Shown: in pieces, positions 1-13,700 of the stretch | Layout of the letters: each line of letters begins with the position of its first letter | How positions within the stretch are numbered: the stretch's first letter is position 1 | Assembly (NCBI RefSeq): GCF_964340395.1 | Contig: NC_135552.1 | Coordinates: forward strand, 2,974,017 to 3,038,016 | DNA: 64,000 nucleotides | Direction: 5' to 3' | Origin: Glandiceps talaboti | Taxonomy: Eukaryota > Hemichordata > Enteropneusta > Spengelidae | Position numbers and translations under genes: made by a program | Notes under the pieces: model-generated | Seen by the model: the letters and a program-made list of their open reading frames with translations, nothing else | Told to the model about the DNA's origin: nothing | Databases searched by the model: none

Positions 1-60
1 ATGTTTGCTGCCTGAGAATGTATTACAGTTTTATTTTATGAGCAGAGGTGGAACACATTT

Positions 61-463
61 CTGTTGGGCAAAGTATCTACTAGGTATTTCAGTCTGTTGG
101 GCAAAGTATCTACTAGGTATTTCAGTCTGTTGGACAAAAGTATCTACTAGGTATTTCAGTCTGTTGGGCAAAGTATCTACTAGGTATTTCAGTCTGTTGG
201 ACAAAAGTATCTACTAGGTATTTCAGTCTGTTGGACAAAAGTATCTACTAGGTATTTCAGTCTGTTGGGCAAAGTATCTACTAGGTATTTCAGTCTGTTG
301 GACAAAAGTATCTACTAGGTATTTCAGTCTGTTGGGCAAAGTATCTACTAGGTATTTCAGTCTGTTGGACAAAAGTATCTACTAGGTATTTCAGTCTGTT
401 GGGCAAAGTATCTACTAGGTATTTCAGTCTGTTGGACAAAAGTATCTACTAGGTATTTCAGCC
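61..463. repeat. 33/34-bp minisatellite
   Basis: About 12 copies of GTCTGTTGGRCAAAGTATCT + ACTAGGTATTTCA. Two variants (GGGCAAAG and GGACAAAAG) alternate for much of the array. Confidence 0.93.
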
Positions 464-1338
464 AGCTAAATCTCTAGGAAATAACTTCCTCAAATTTGAT
501 ATACTGTTTACAGCAATTTGACGTTTAATTGGCACTGGTGTAAGGGCAGTCAACTTTGACAAGCCAAGTGTGCAATATTTAGGCCCTATATGAAAACAGA
601 CATACTGTTTTCTCCAGACATGGGCTACACAATTCTTCATAAGGTTTCATCAATTAAAATATTTTGTTTGTCACCCATGAATTTCCCCAAAACCTACCAG
701 GCAGACAATGAAAAAAAAATACAGAAAAAATAAAACAATGCTAGCATGTCAGGTAAAGTTAACTTTTCTGTCAGAGCCACAGCATTTACGTGACTGGCTA
801 TCATATGTCTGTGTGGTGCAATATTGTTTTCGTTGCAACATTGCCAACAAGCTTTCTAGCCTTCAAGTATTGTGCTGTCAATGTCACTTAAATGACACCA
901 TGACACAATCCTGTATACTCTCTTCCTTCTTATAATGAGGAAAAGGAGTAAAACATGAAGACGTTTTTTTTATATATTTTATGGTTTTTTTTAAATCGAC
1001 TGACTGGCCCTTAGTTGCCATGAAAAAGGAATGAGAAGCATAAAAAATAGGGTCACCCTAAAAGTAAGCAATCGTATGTTGTCCCCATCTTGGGTCAGGT
1101 CGGGTGGGGTCAGGTCAGGTCAGGTTAATCCTCAAGGTGCCCTGGCACTGTGAGGAAAGTCAACTTGGGGCACCCTGTGTGTAATGTCATTTAGTAATTG
1201 AATGCAAGTTGGGGCAACTTTAGATGCCTCAAGGCTCCCAGGGTTGCTTAACTACTCACCCCAGGGCAACCATCCAACCTTCTATGGAGGTCAATATCAG
1301 TGATATACCGTAATAAATTGAATGAATGGTGTACAAAC
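464..1338. other. No gene recognised (3' flank/intron of AVL9)
   Basis: Short open frames on both strands resemble nothing known to me. 1095-1120 holds a short GGTCAGGTC/GGTCA repeat. The AVL9 C-terminal exon is not here. Confidence 0.5.
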
Positions 1339-1392
1339 CTTTTCAGTCTCAATCTCATATCTGCAACACTTAGGTTTCCATGACAAAGATGC
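1339..1392 (-). CDS. AVL9: AVL9 coding exon 13 (short)
   Basis: 54 nt: completes the split Lys, then [17 protein letters not shown], matching family 'HPFQGQYSVSDMKLRFSHS'. Phase agrees exactly with exon 12. Acceptor CTCCTTCTAG, donor GTTTGT, which is weaker than the others. I saw no further AVL9 exon at 1-1338. Confidence 0.78.
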
Positions 1393-4300
1393 CTAGAAGG
1401 AGATAGAAAGACATCTGCATATTACCTCAATATCACACTAAACATATTCAATGTTTTTTCCCTTTCAACTTCAAGATGTATTTTCTTTAGACAACATATT
1501 GTTCATGGTTCCAAGAATCAAAATGACATTAAAATACAGTTCCTATCAACCAGTTAAAGTGGAATAAATTGTGCATTCATTTCTAATTCACCGTTCCAAA
1601 GTAACAATATTTTACTATACAGTCATGTATCTTCATAATCATATATTACTTTGCATATAAACCACAGATTAGGTCTGGGGTTTAGCAAATCTTTGACTAC
1701 TTTGCATATAAACCATATAAGGTCTGGGGTTTAGCAAATCTTTGGCTACTTTGCATATAAACCATATAAGGTCTGGGGTTTAGCAAATCTTTGGCTACTT
1801 TGCATATAAACCATAGAAAGTCTGGGGTTTAGCAAATCTTTGACTACTTTGCATATAAACGATATAAGGTCTAGGGTTTAGCAAGGGCTACTTTGCATAT
1901 AAACCATATAAGGTCTGTGGTTTAGCAAATCTTTAGACTACTTTGCATATAAACCATATAAGGTCTGGGGTTTAGCAAATCTTTGACTACTTTGCATATA
2001 AACCATACAAGGTCTGGAGTTTAGCACATCCACATAGTGAACACACTAGTAAATAGGGAATAACATGCAAGATAACATGCATACAATATTTCATTTTTGT
2101 AGTAGTTCTATCTTTCTACGTACATTAAAACATGATAGGCAAGTTTTATCATTTTCTTGCTATCTCCATATTATTCAACAATTACTCATTATTCACTTTT
2201 GACATGACAAATATCAAAACCCTTTTGTTTTCTTACTGATCTCAAATGAAGGTGTAATTATGAAGTTAATGTCAGTGCATGCTTACAATGAAGTTAATGT
2301 CAATGCATGCTTACAATGAAGTTAATGTCAGTGCATGTTTACAATGAAGTTAATGTCAATGCATGTTTACAATGAAGTTAATGTCAGTGCATGTTTACAA
2401 TGAAGTTAATGTCAGTGCATGTTTACAATGAAGTTAATGTCAGTGCATGCTTACAATGAAGTTAATGTCAATGCATGTTTACAATGAAGTTAATGTCAGT
2501 GCATGTTTACAATAAAGTTAATGTCAGTGCATGTTTACAATAAAGTTAATGACAATGCATGTTTACAATGAAGTTAATGTCAATGCATGTTTACAATGAA
2601 GTTAATGTCAGTGCATGTTTACAATGAAGTTAATGTCAATGAAGTTAATGTCAATGCATGCTTACAATATTTTTTAGCATTAAAAGTCATTTTCAGGTGT
2701 GGGTAGCAAAGTTCATGACATGTATATGATAGGGATCTCCTTGAAAAAATTATACACCCCACCAGGAAATATAGACATTTTCATAAACTCTGGGTTCTAA
2801 AGAGTCATTTCGTGATTTTAAATCACCTACAATTACTTGTAATTTCAGAAAAAACATAAATATCATTGCGTAGATGTTGAGTAATAGCTGGGTGATCCAT
2901 AAATGTTATAACTTACTTTTGTAGATGTTGAGTTATAATAGCTGGGTGGTCAATAAATGTTATAACTTACTTTTGTAGATGTTGAGTAATAGCTGGGTGG
3001 TAAATAAATGTTATAACTTACTTTTGTAGATGTTGAGTAATAGCTGGGTGGTCAATAAATGTTATAACTTACTTTTGTAGATGTTGAGTAATAGCTGGGT
3101 GGTCAATAAACGTTATAACTTACTTTTGTAGATGTTGAGTAATAGCTGGGTGGTAAATAAATGTTATAACTTACTTTTGTAGATGTTGAGTAATAGCTGG
3201 GTGGTCAATAAACGTTATAACTTACTTTTGTAGATGTTGAGTAATAGCTGGGTGGTCAATAAATGTTATAACTTACTTTTGTAGATGTTGAGTAATAGCT
3301 GGGTGGTAAATAAATGTTATAACTTACTTTTGTAGATGTTGAGTAATAGCTGGGTGGTCAATAAATGTTATAACTTACTTTTGTAGATGTTGAGTAATAG
3401 CTGGGTGGTCAATAAACGTTATAACTTACTTTTGTAGATGTTGAGTAATAGCTGGGGGGTCAATAAATGTTATAACTTACTTTTGTAGATGTTGAGTAAT
3501 AGCTGGGTGGTCAATAAACGTTATAACTTACTTTTGTAGATGTTGAGTAATAGCTGGGTGGTCCATAGTTTTCCACACCCTGTAGTTGTGAGTTGTCTTC
3601 CAGGCATTTACAAAGTGGTGGTTGAAGTCATGCAGGTGATCCTCATCATCTGTTAATACAAAATGAAAACATAATGTGATTGGCTAATTTAATTCAAACC
3701 TGGCACAAATGTGAGGAACTATAGGATGCATACTTTTGTCTTTCCCTGTTACAATATGAAAACATGATTTATGAGATTTGATGACTTTGTTCAAACTTAA
3801 CACAAATGTGAAATACTTTGGGATGCATATTCTTACTTTATAGGATTCAAACATGATGTATACGATTGGCCAATTTACTTCAAATTTGTACAAATGTCAT
3901 GTAATATTGGAGATATATTCTTATTCTTTGTTACAATATAAAAACATGACATTATTGATTAATTTAGTTTCAACCTAGCACAAATATGATAGAGTATAGG
4001 AGGTATATACCAGTTAGAACACATTATGTCTTGAGTGATTGGCTGATTTTGTTCAAACCTAGCACAAATGTCAGGTACTATTGAGATGTTTAAAAGGGGG
4101 GTATTTTGATTATATTGGGGGCTAGGGTTAAAGGATAATAATGGAATGTGGGGGTACATGAATTATCAAGGCCAAGGTATATTTTAGGAATGCACATGCT
4201 GGAATGAGGAAGCATTTTGTTGGTAACTTACAAACATCTCATGTCACTTACCTGAGAATTCTACTGTTGCTAACAATGTTTGTATATACCTTTTGAACTG

Positions 4301-7300
4301 TAATCTCAACCACTCTTCACCTCCTTCCCAACCTGTGTGTTACAAAACAGATATAGTCCTTTTCACTTCACTATTAAAGACCAGGATTTACATCAATGTT
4401 ATTTACCTGTTGGGTCAAGGAAAGTGTTCTCCTTTTCATCAATAACATTTCTGACTAGCCATTATTATTTACCTGTTGGGTCTAGGAAGGTGTTCTCCTT
4501 TTTATCAATAACATTTCTAACTAGCCATTATTATTTACCTGTTGGGTCTAGGAAGGTGTTCTCATTTTCATCAATAACATTTCTAACTAGCCATTATTAT
4601 TTACCTGTTGGGTCTAGGAAGGTGTTCTCATTTTCATCAATAACATTTCTAACTAGCCATTATTATTTACCTGTTGGGTCTAGGAAGGTGTTCTCATTTT
4701 CATCAATAACATTTCTGACTAGCCATTATTATTTACCTGTTGGGTCTAGGAAGGTGTTCTCATTTTCATCAATAACATTTCTGACTAGCCATTATTATTT
4801 ACCTGTTGGGTCTAGGAAGGTGTTCTCATTTTCATCAATAACATTTCTGACTAGCCATTATTATTTACCTGTTGGGTCTAGGAAGGTGTTCTCATTTTCA
4901 TCAATAACATTTCTAACTAGCCATTATTATTTACCTGTTGGGTCTAGGAAGGTGTTCTCATTTTCATCAATAACATTTCTGACTAGCCATTATTATTTAC
5001 CTGTTGGGTCTAGGAAGGTGTTCTCATTTTCATCAATAACATTTCTGACTAGCCATTATTATTTACCTGTTGGGTCTAGGAAGGTGTTCTCATTTTCATC
5101 AATAACATTTCTGACTAGCCATTATTATTTACCTGTTGGGTCTAGGAAAGTGTTCTCATTTTCATCAATAACATTTCTGACTAGCCATTATTATTTACCT
5201 GTTGGGTCTAGGAAGGTGTTCTCCTTTTCATCAATAACATTTCTAACTAGTGTATCGGCAAACCTCAAATCTGCAGTACTAAGGTTCAGCTGTTTCTTCA
5301 ACTCGTTCTCTTGAATCAAAATTTTGTTTTCCTCCAACTGTGAAAGAGATGAAACATCTACAGATTGAAATACTTATTTAAAAGCACAGCATTTATTCAC
5401 TGTCTTGGGGTCCAGTGGTATGAAACCAAGCCAGAAACTTTGGACACACATACATCGCTTCTTTCTGAGTAGAAATTTACATGTTTTACGAGAGACCCCA
5501 TCCCCACCCCCACCCCAACTCCCCTCCAACCCACCACCACCACCAATAATTGTTGAAGTTAACGCTACATTCAACATGGTGGTTGGTTGAAACTTGTTGC
5601 AACAGAGTGATCGCAGCCCATGTACAATGCATGATGTTTGTCAAAAAAACGAAAAAATACCACTTCACCCCGACATACATATACATGTATGTATCAGCCA
5701 GCCATACAACTTGACAATTTTAACAAATTATCCAACTTTTTGGGATCAAAAATTTCGTGACCAACCATAGTTGGAGATTTTATGTCTTTCAACAAATAGC
5801 ACAACGTATGCCAAATGATTCTGTATGTTAAAGTCATGGATATCTGCTTAAATAACACTGTATATTTCTAAATATACTAACAGTTTAGCCATCAAGATCA
5901 ATGTATGGTATCTCAGTAAATGCTGGCTTTACATCAAGAATTTTGTTTATACTTACATCCACAATTACATCCAGGAAATGTTTCTTCTGTTTATACAGGC
6001 AGTTAGTAGCACCGATAAGAAAACTACGTACATTGATATCTTTGAGTAGTTCATGTTGTTGTAGTGATACATAGGGATGACACAAAGAACCCTGAATAAG
6101 AAATGAAATTATTCACTCCAAGATTAAAACAAATTTATACATGTAGTTTTACGCATCAAATTATGAATCTACTAATAGTTGAAAAGAAGACATGATTTCT
6201 ACAGATTTGAGATTTGTTAACAATGTGTTATTTTGATAGGTAGAGAAAAATGGTGCTAAAACAGTCATAAAGTACACCTAACACTTCAAATATAGAAAAT
6301 ATTTCTATTTGTCTGTCCCTTTGTAGTTTGATATTTACCTTTGTAAATAATGCCAATGGGAATCCATACTGATCTACAGTAAAGTCTGGCATTTGTGGAC
6401 TCTGTATAATAGTGTAATCATCATCTGATTCATGGTTACTTAGTGACGATAACGACAAAGGTTTATCTCTGTCTATTTCATTGTGAAACACATCATCATC
6501 ACTAGTCCTTGTAAAGTCTTTGTCACTTTCTGTGTCCATATCAACAGGTGATTTCTCTGACCCTTCACCCAGTTCCTGATCAATTAAATCTAACAAATCA
6601 TCTTCCTCCGTCCTAGGACTTTCCTTTTTGTTACATTCCGATGACCTAAATGTCTCTGTTTTCTGTAAATGCCCATCACTTCCTGAGGTCTGTACATTGT
6701 TCCTTGATATATTCTTCACATCTTTCACACTATTTGCATACTCCTCTGCATGCCTTTTTTCATTGTTCTCCTGTTGTAGTTCATACTGCATCTTGAGGTT
6801 TATCTGCTTCTGAGTTTCCTTATCACCATGGTTACCCTGCACTTGTGGAGGAGACTGATTCGTCCTTTTCTGTGAGTAGTTTGGTAGGTCCGTGATTTGT
6901 ACATCTAAGTATTCTTCAGTCTCAATGCCGAATTCAGTTAGTCTGATATCTGTTGTTTGAGGCTGCCCTGTACCATAACTTGTACATTCTAATAAACCTC
7001 TCTCTATCATCCCTGGTGAGTGATAGTAATTGAAAAAAAAGACAAAATAGTATATAAATTGTTGTTGGATAAAAACAGTTCATAAACTTTCTCTACAATG
7101 ACAATCAAAACTGTTACTGTATATAGTAACTAGTACAATTCCTCCTGGTTGGTTATAAAAATAACAGACTTTTATTGTGATTGTCATCAATATGGTTTTA
7201 AGACTGGGATTATTATTACTATGGAAAATGAGCTGCCAGTAAACTAAGACAGACACATCATTGTGTCATAAACAATTCGTAATATGAACACACTGAAGAA

Positions 7301-7662
7301 CGTTCCATCCAAATTTCAGCCTAATCTGCTCAGTAGTTTTGGAATTAAAGATTTTTTACCAAAAGACACATTTTAGCCCTAATTTGCATATCACTGATGG
7401 GATCATGTCATGAACAATTCTTAATCTAAACATCCTTAAGAATTTCCCACCAAATTTCAGACCGATCTGTTGAGTAGTTTTGGAGTTTAACATTTTTTAC
7501 CAAATATCACACACCAGTGGTAAGATAATTTTTATTTGAACAATTTCCAAACTAAACACAAAAGGTAATATACCCACCAAATATCATGGCATTCAGTCCA
7601 GTGGTTTTTGACTTTAAGTTGTTTACACACACATACACACACACATAGACAGACAAACTAAC

Positions 7663-7707
<45 letters not shown>

Positions 7708-10700
7708 GACACTTTGCCATGCCTATAGCACTACTGAACCCTATCAGTTCAGCTGTGCTAAAAACTTGACTTAAACCATAACACTTGCCCTAATCCTTGC
7801 TAACTCACTTTAGTATTTTGTTTCAGATATTGTTAGTTTCCAATGACTATTTTACTGTCTCAGACTTCTAATGTGAAAATAACACATTGATATGATTTTA
7901 GATCCATAAGATAACAATTTTCATAATTAAGATGCACAAGCTGCAATGGGACAATTTTTTTGACAATATTTTGGCACATGTACACATTAAACTACTCCTA
8001 ATATCATACACACTGAATAGTATTGAATCACCAGTAGTTGAACAACATTCTTTGTACCTGTAAAGGCTGTACATGCATACATGCATATGTTATAGTGCAA
8101 TATCACAAATCAAATTGATTTGTGGATCCACACCCAAAAATTAGTGCCCTCAATTTCAACCTGTTACTGCACTAATATCAGCCAATGATTAAAATGTAGA
8201 ATGTTTAATTATTGGTATTTTAACAATCTTCAGTGAATACATTGTGGTTGTCTAATCAAAAAAATAATACTACGGTTTCAAACTAGTGCAGTTTTATAAC
8301 TTTTAAGATGGCAACAAAACCAAGCTTTTGTTCAAGATTTAACTTGTCACTACATCACATACAGATAATATTGACTACTTATGAACAGGTTTAACTTGTC
8401 ACTACACCACATACAGATAATATTGACTACTTATCAACAGGTTTAACTTGTCACTACACCACATACAGATAATATTGACTACTTATGAACAGGTTTAACT
8501 TGTCACTACACCACATACAGATAATATTCACTACTTATGAACAGGTTTAACTTGTCACTACACCACATACAGATAATATTGACTACTTATGAACAGGTTT
8601 AACTTGTCACTACACCACATACAGATAATATTGACTACTTATGAACAGGTACAATGTCTTTTTTTATAAGTAATTGACCAATTTTTAGTGACTATATATC
8701 TTTGGTCACTTCTGAAAACAAGCGACCTATCGGTCAGAATAGCTCCGCTGGTTTTTTTTTAATTTAATTTTTTATTTTGGTGACATGTAGAAGTGGTTCA
8801 GTTCTTCAGCTCTTCACTATGCAGTTTTGTTTTAGCGATGCAATAAAGTGGTTAGTGGTTCATATGATGTCTCACTATAAAACACATTTTACACAGAAGT
8901 TGGTTATGTATTGTACTTTTATACCATAGTCACCATTTTTATAACAAAAATCTACTGTTATGAAAAATTGCACAAAATCTCAGAAAAAAAATGACTGGGA
9001 AATGCACACAAGAAAAAGAAAAATAAGAGGATTTTGAGGTTGGCTATAAATAATTCCAGTGTCTTACAGCTTTAACCCTGGAAAATTTTAATGATGAATG
9101 AAATAAACTAGGGATCTAAAATAATTTTGAGGCAATTTGAATTTCAATTTTCTAACAAATTTACCAAGTCAACAACATTCAACTTGTACAAGTTGTAGTA
9201 GATATATATAGGGAAGAAATGTATTAATCGCCATCTTAGTTTCCGGACAGCGACAATCCCCGCCAAGTACCTGAAAGAGAGTCATTCTCAGCCATACGTT
9301 ACAGTGGTAACACTCGTTCATGTTCTATTACCTTTCATAAAGAAAACACAACGAAATGGTTGAAGTGATCTTTTTTTTAAATTTCTTTTCATCACAACAA
9401 CAAAATCTGCGTGATCAAAAGTTTTGTAAACTAAACCAGAAAGAATTATCGGACTGGCTAAACTTCCCGATGAACTGGAGTAAGGTCCAAGTCCAAGTCC
9501 AAGTAAGCCTCGATAGTACTAGTACGTGAGCAAATCGTCTCAAACTAGCGATACAACTTTCAAAATATAACTTGACATGTCTTCATTTGTTAGAGTTATA
9601 CAATTCAAGACGCGTTTTCACTCGAAAACAACAATTCTGTGAATAATGACACTCTGAACGCAGCGATTTCTCAGACGATGTTACCACTGTATTGTGTAAC
9701 GTATGGCTGACAACGACTTGCTTCCGGGTTAGTCCCTTGTGCATCCGGGTACCTGGGATTGTTGCCGTACGGAAACTAAGAAAGATGGTGATTAATACAT
9801 ACATCGTCTGATATTTTAATTTACAGTGTTTCTTGTTTCTTGTCAGCAGACTCGGCCATTTTTTTCATCATTCCATTGTATTTAAACCTTGTACTTGACA
9901 TTTTGCAATATTTATAATTCTCAACAAAATACCTCAACATGCCTCACTTCGCTCGTACTCAAAACAGCCCCTCGCGGTATGATCACTGATGACATGATGA
10001 GACTGAGAGAGAACCTTTTCGGATTTACATGTAAAACGGGGAAAGATACGCAAAACGTAATGCAAAGTCTGAAGCCAAATTAAAGTTGTAATTATTTTAA
10101 TTATTTTTACTTGCCAAATATTTGCATTTTGGAAATGGCAAGACACGTTCATGTCGTTTAACTTTACATGTGAACTGTCGGTCAATAAACAAAGTTTGGT
10201 TGATTCACAGTCCGCAGTTAGACTGCTCTTGCATAACTTCAACCGCATGCCTAGGCATGCCTTCCTTACGCAAGTTGTCTTCACTGTCACTCAAAATTGC
10301 ACGACAGTATAGAATTAATCACAAGTTACATGTTATCTGAAAACATCACATTTTTATAGTGGGTCTGAAGTGTGATTTTAGTAAGTACCAAGAACGTCCC
10401 GTGTTACTTGCTATGGAAAATCACCCGGTCAAATGAGGTCAGCTTCAGCTTCTGGTCGAATCAGGATAGAGTATGCAAATAAGGATGTTGCGGACTGGCT
10501 GATTATGTAGAAGGGGTGCAGAATTTGGATTTGAAGTTTACAACCCTGTTTCGAATAAACACTTGTCACTTCATGCATTTGGGCGCCCAATGCGTAGAAT
10601 TATGACTATAGCAAATATTACATTGCTTGTTTGACGTCAATAGTGTCTTTTGAAAAGTGGCAGTTTACTTAAAGTCTCGTCGACTGATTTCCAATATGGC

Positions 10701-13700
10701 GTCGGTCATAATGCTCATTAACATATTCATTTTTTTTTCAAATTACAAAAAAAAAAAATCATAAAAAATAAAAATGAAGATGTGCTGACTTGAAATTAAC
10801 AAACCTGAGTAAGCTACCCCCTGCGCATCAACACGCCAGATATCAAAGCAATCTAACAAGAAGTTTTCACAGAGATGATGAAAATGACATTTTATGAAAA
10901 AAAATCATAAAAAATTGAAAATGGCACAGATCAACTTGGCATGAACAAATCTGAATAGCCTCCCCCAGGGAACATGCACACCAAATATCTAAGAATTCTG
11001 ACTGTCACTTTCGGAGAAAATAATGAAAATAAAAAAGTTTGACGGACACCTATGATTCACTCTACTCTCTATACTCTATACAACCTATACCTAAAGCTAC
11101 GCTTTCAGCTTTCGCTGACAGCGGAGCTAAAAATGTTCCAGTTGCAGCTAGTGCAGGTTTAAGCCTTTATCTGATCTTGTTATGAATACAAAAACTAATT
11201 ACTGTACCTGGGAATAGAGATACAAAGGATAGTATAGTTCCACATAGTGTTTTAACAGGTGAACCAAACATTAGAATTCTTCTCTCAAGTAACAACAGTT
11301 TGAACAACACTAGTACCTGAAAAAAAATCATATTAGAGTGATCCTTTTAAATGTGATATTTCTTATTGTAATACCTCATGAAATGTCAAGTTGGTCAGTT
11401 TGAAAAAAAGAAACAAAAAAGAAAACTATGTGTGCGTACAGTTTAATATACTGGATTTTAAGTCTGGTATTTCTTTGAAATGATAATTAAAATAAGACGG
11501 ATAATTTCAACAATTTGTTGTAACAAATGTCCCAAACTGCAAGAAAAATGTAATTATTCAATTCAAAGCAGACCAACACTAAGCTGACTCTAAGTACAGC
11601 AAAGTACCTAGCAATGATAGTTGATAGATAAAGTACCCAGCAATGATATTTGATAGATAAAGTACCTAGCAATGATAGCTGATAGATAAAGTACTTAGCA
11701 ATGATAGTTGATAGATAAAGTACCTAGCAATGATAGTTGATAGATAAAGTACCCAGCAATGATAGTTGATAGATAAAGTACCCAGCAATGATAGTTGATA
11801 GTCAAAGTACCTAGCAATGATAGTTGATAGATAAAGTACCTAGCAATGATAGTTGATAGATAAAGTACCTAGCAATGATAGTTGATAGATAAAGTACCTA
11901 GCAATGATAGTTGATAGATAAAGTACCGAGCAATGATAGTTGATAGATAAAGTACCCAGCAATGATAGCTGATAGATAAAGTACCCAGCAATGATAGCTG
12001 ATAGATAAAGTACCCAGCAATGATAGCTGATAAAGTACCCAGCAATGATAGCTGATAGATAAAGTACCCAGCAATGATAGCTGATAGATAAAGTACCTAG
12101 CAATAATTAATAGCTGATAAAGTACCTAGCAATGATAGTTGATAGATAAAGTACCTAGCAATGATAGCTGATAGATAAAGTACCTAGCAATGATAGCTGA
12201 TGAAGTACCTAGCAATGATAGCTGATAGATAAAGTACCCAGCAATGATAGCTGATAAAGTACCTAGCAATGATAGCTGATAGATAAAGTACCTAGCAATG
12301 ATAGCTGATAAAGTACCTAGCAATGATAGCTGATAGATAAAGTACCCAGCAATGATAGCTGATAAAGTACCCAGCAATGATAGCTGATAAAGTACCTATA
12401 GCAATGATAGCTGATAAAGTACCTAGCAATGATAGCTGATAGATAAAGTACCTCGCAATTAGGCTGTTCAGACTACGCATTTTGTGTAGGGCCAGGCCAT
12501 GGCCATGAGGACCTGGTCTGGGACAAAAAAACAAGTGTGAATGGTTTTGTCCGGGCATGGCCCAGACAAGATTTGGTCTTTGATGAGGAGTGGCCGGACC
12601 AAGTCCGGACCTGGTCCAAGACTAGAGTAAAAACGGCAGTGTGAACACATACCTTGTCCTAGATGACGCCCTCACATGCTAATAAACAGTTTACAATGTA
12701 TGTTGACCTTGTTACCATTGTCTAAGTGACCCATGTGCCTAAGATAGTCGTTTGCAAACATGGGCACAACAAGACAAGAGTAGTGAACTGGTCGTCAGAT
12801 GAAATTCTGAGTTTGATTTCCATTGGATTTTGATTTTCCATTTACAGTGTCCGTCAAAGGAACACATGCAATCATGGATAGTAAGAAGGTGTCTGATCTT
12901 GAACTGTGACTCTGGAAACAACTCAAAACATGTCAAAAATGACGGTGCAATCTGGACTGTTCAGCTGCTTGATGCGTCACCTCATCATGATATCTTTGTA
13001 GACTACCTCGAAATCTCCTACGTGACAACATTTGTCTCCGAAAGTGCATTAAACGTAAAAACATCATGAACATTACGAGCATCATTCTGTTATCGAAGTC
13101 AGCCATGTTTAACAATGGTACAGCATTGACATATCTGAGGGTGCTGCTTTTGTCCCAGACCTGATGGCAACAAATAAGCAATCTGAACACATACCAAAAT
13201 TTAATTGGAGATTAATTTGTTTACTGGGACCAGGCCATGGCCAAGATTTTCGTAGTCTGAACAGCCGAAATGATAATCAAAGTATCTGGAAATGATAGCT
13301 GTTATTCTTTATGGGTGATAAAATCTGGTTGTACATTAAGCTGTGGTCTATAAATCAACGGTTATAGTATACTGAGACAATAAGATACTTAGTGTGGTCC
13401 AGCCCTATCAGCTATTACATATCAATACATCAATATTATTACAGGATTTTCTTTGCTGTTAAAAATGGCAAGTATCACAGATTAGGAACTGTGCTGTCAT
13501 AAACTATATATTATTAATACTATATTTAGTTTTATGTGTGAAATAGTTCATACTTCCACTATCCCCTGACACCAAAATTGATATATACTAATGGAGTATA
13601 GATTACTTTCTTGTCTTTGTTAGCTGTCAATTATTTACAAATTGTACTTGGATATCATTCCTGCAATATTTGTCTTCATTCAGACAAGGAAAATATGAGT

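Noticed and set aside
458-640. Possible AVL9 C-terminal exon on the minus strand
   Set aside because: Translation shows no AVL9 tail motif and no good acceptor in phase.
4391-5250. CRISPR-like array (regular repeats)
   Set aside because: No unique spacers; units are head-to-tail and the context is a eukaryotic gene. The same applies to all other arrays.
4337-5314. Plus-strand 325-codon frame with a 22-residue repeat ([20 protein letters not shown])
   Set aside because: Antisense to AVL9 exon 10 and its 66-bp array; it is open only because the period is 22 codons.
12933-13190. Possible Harbinger transposase or DNA-binding domain
   Set aside because: Only a short Arg-rich stretch; no catalytic DDE residues or longer similarity.
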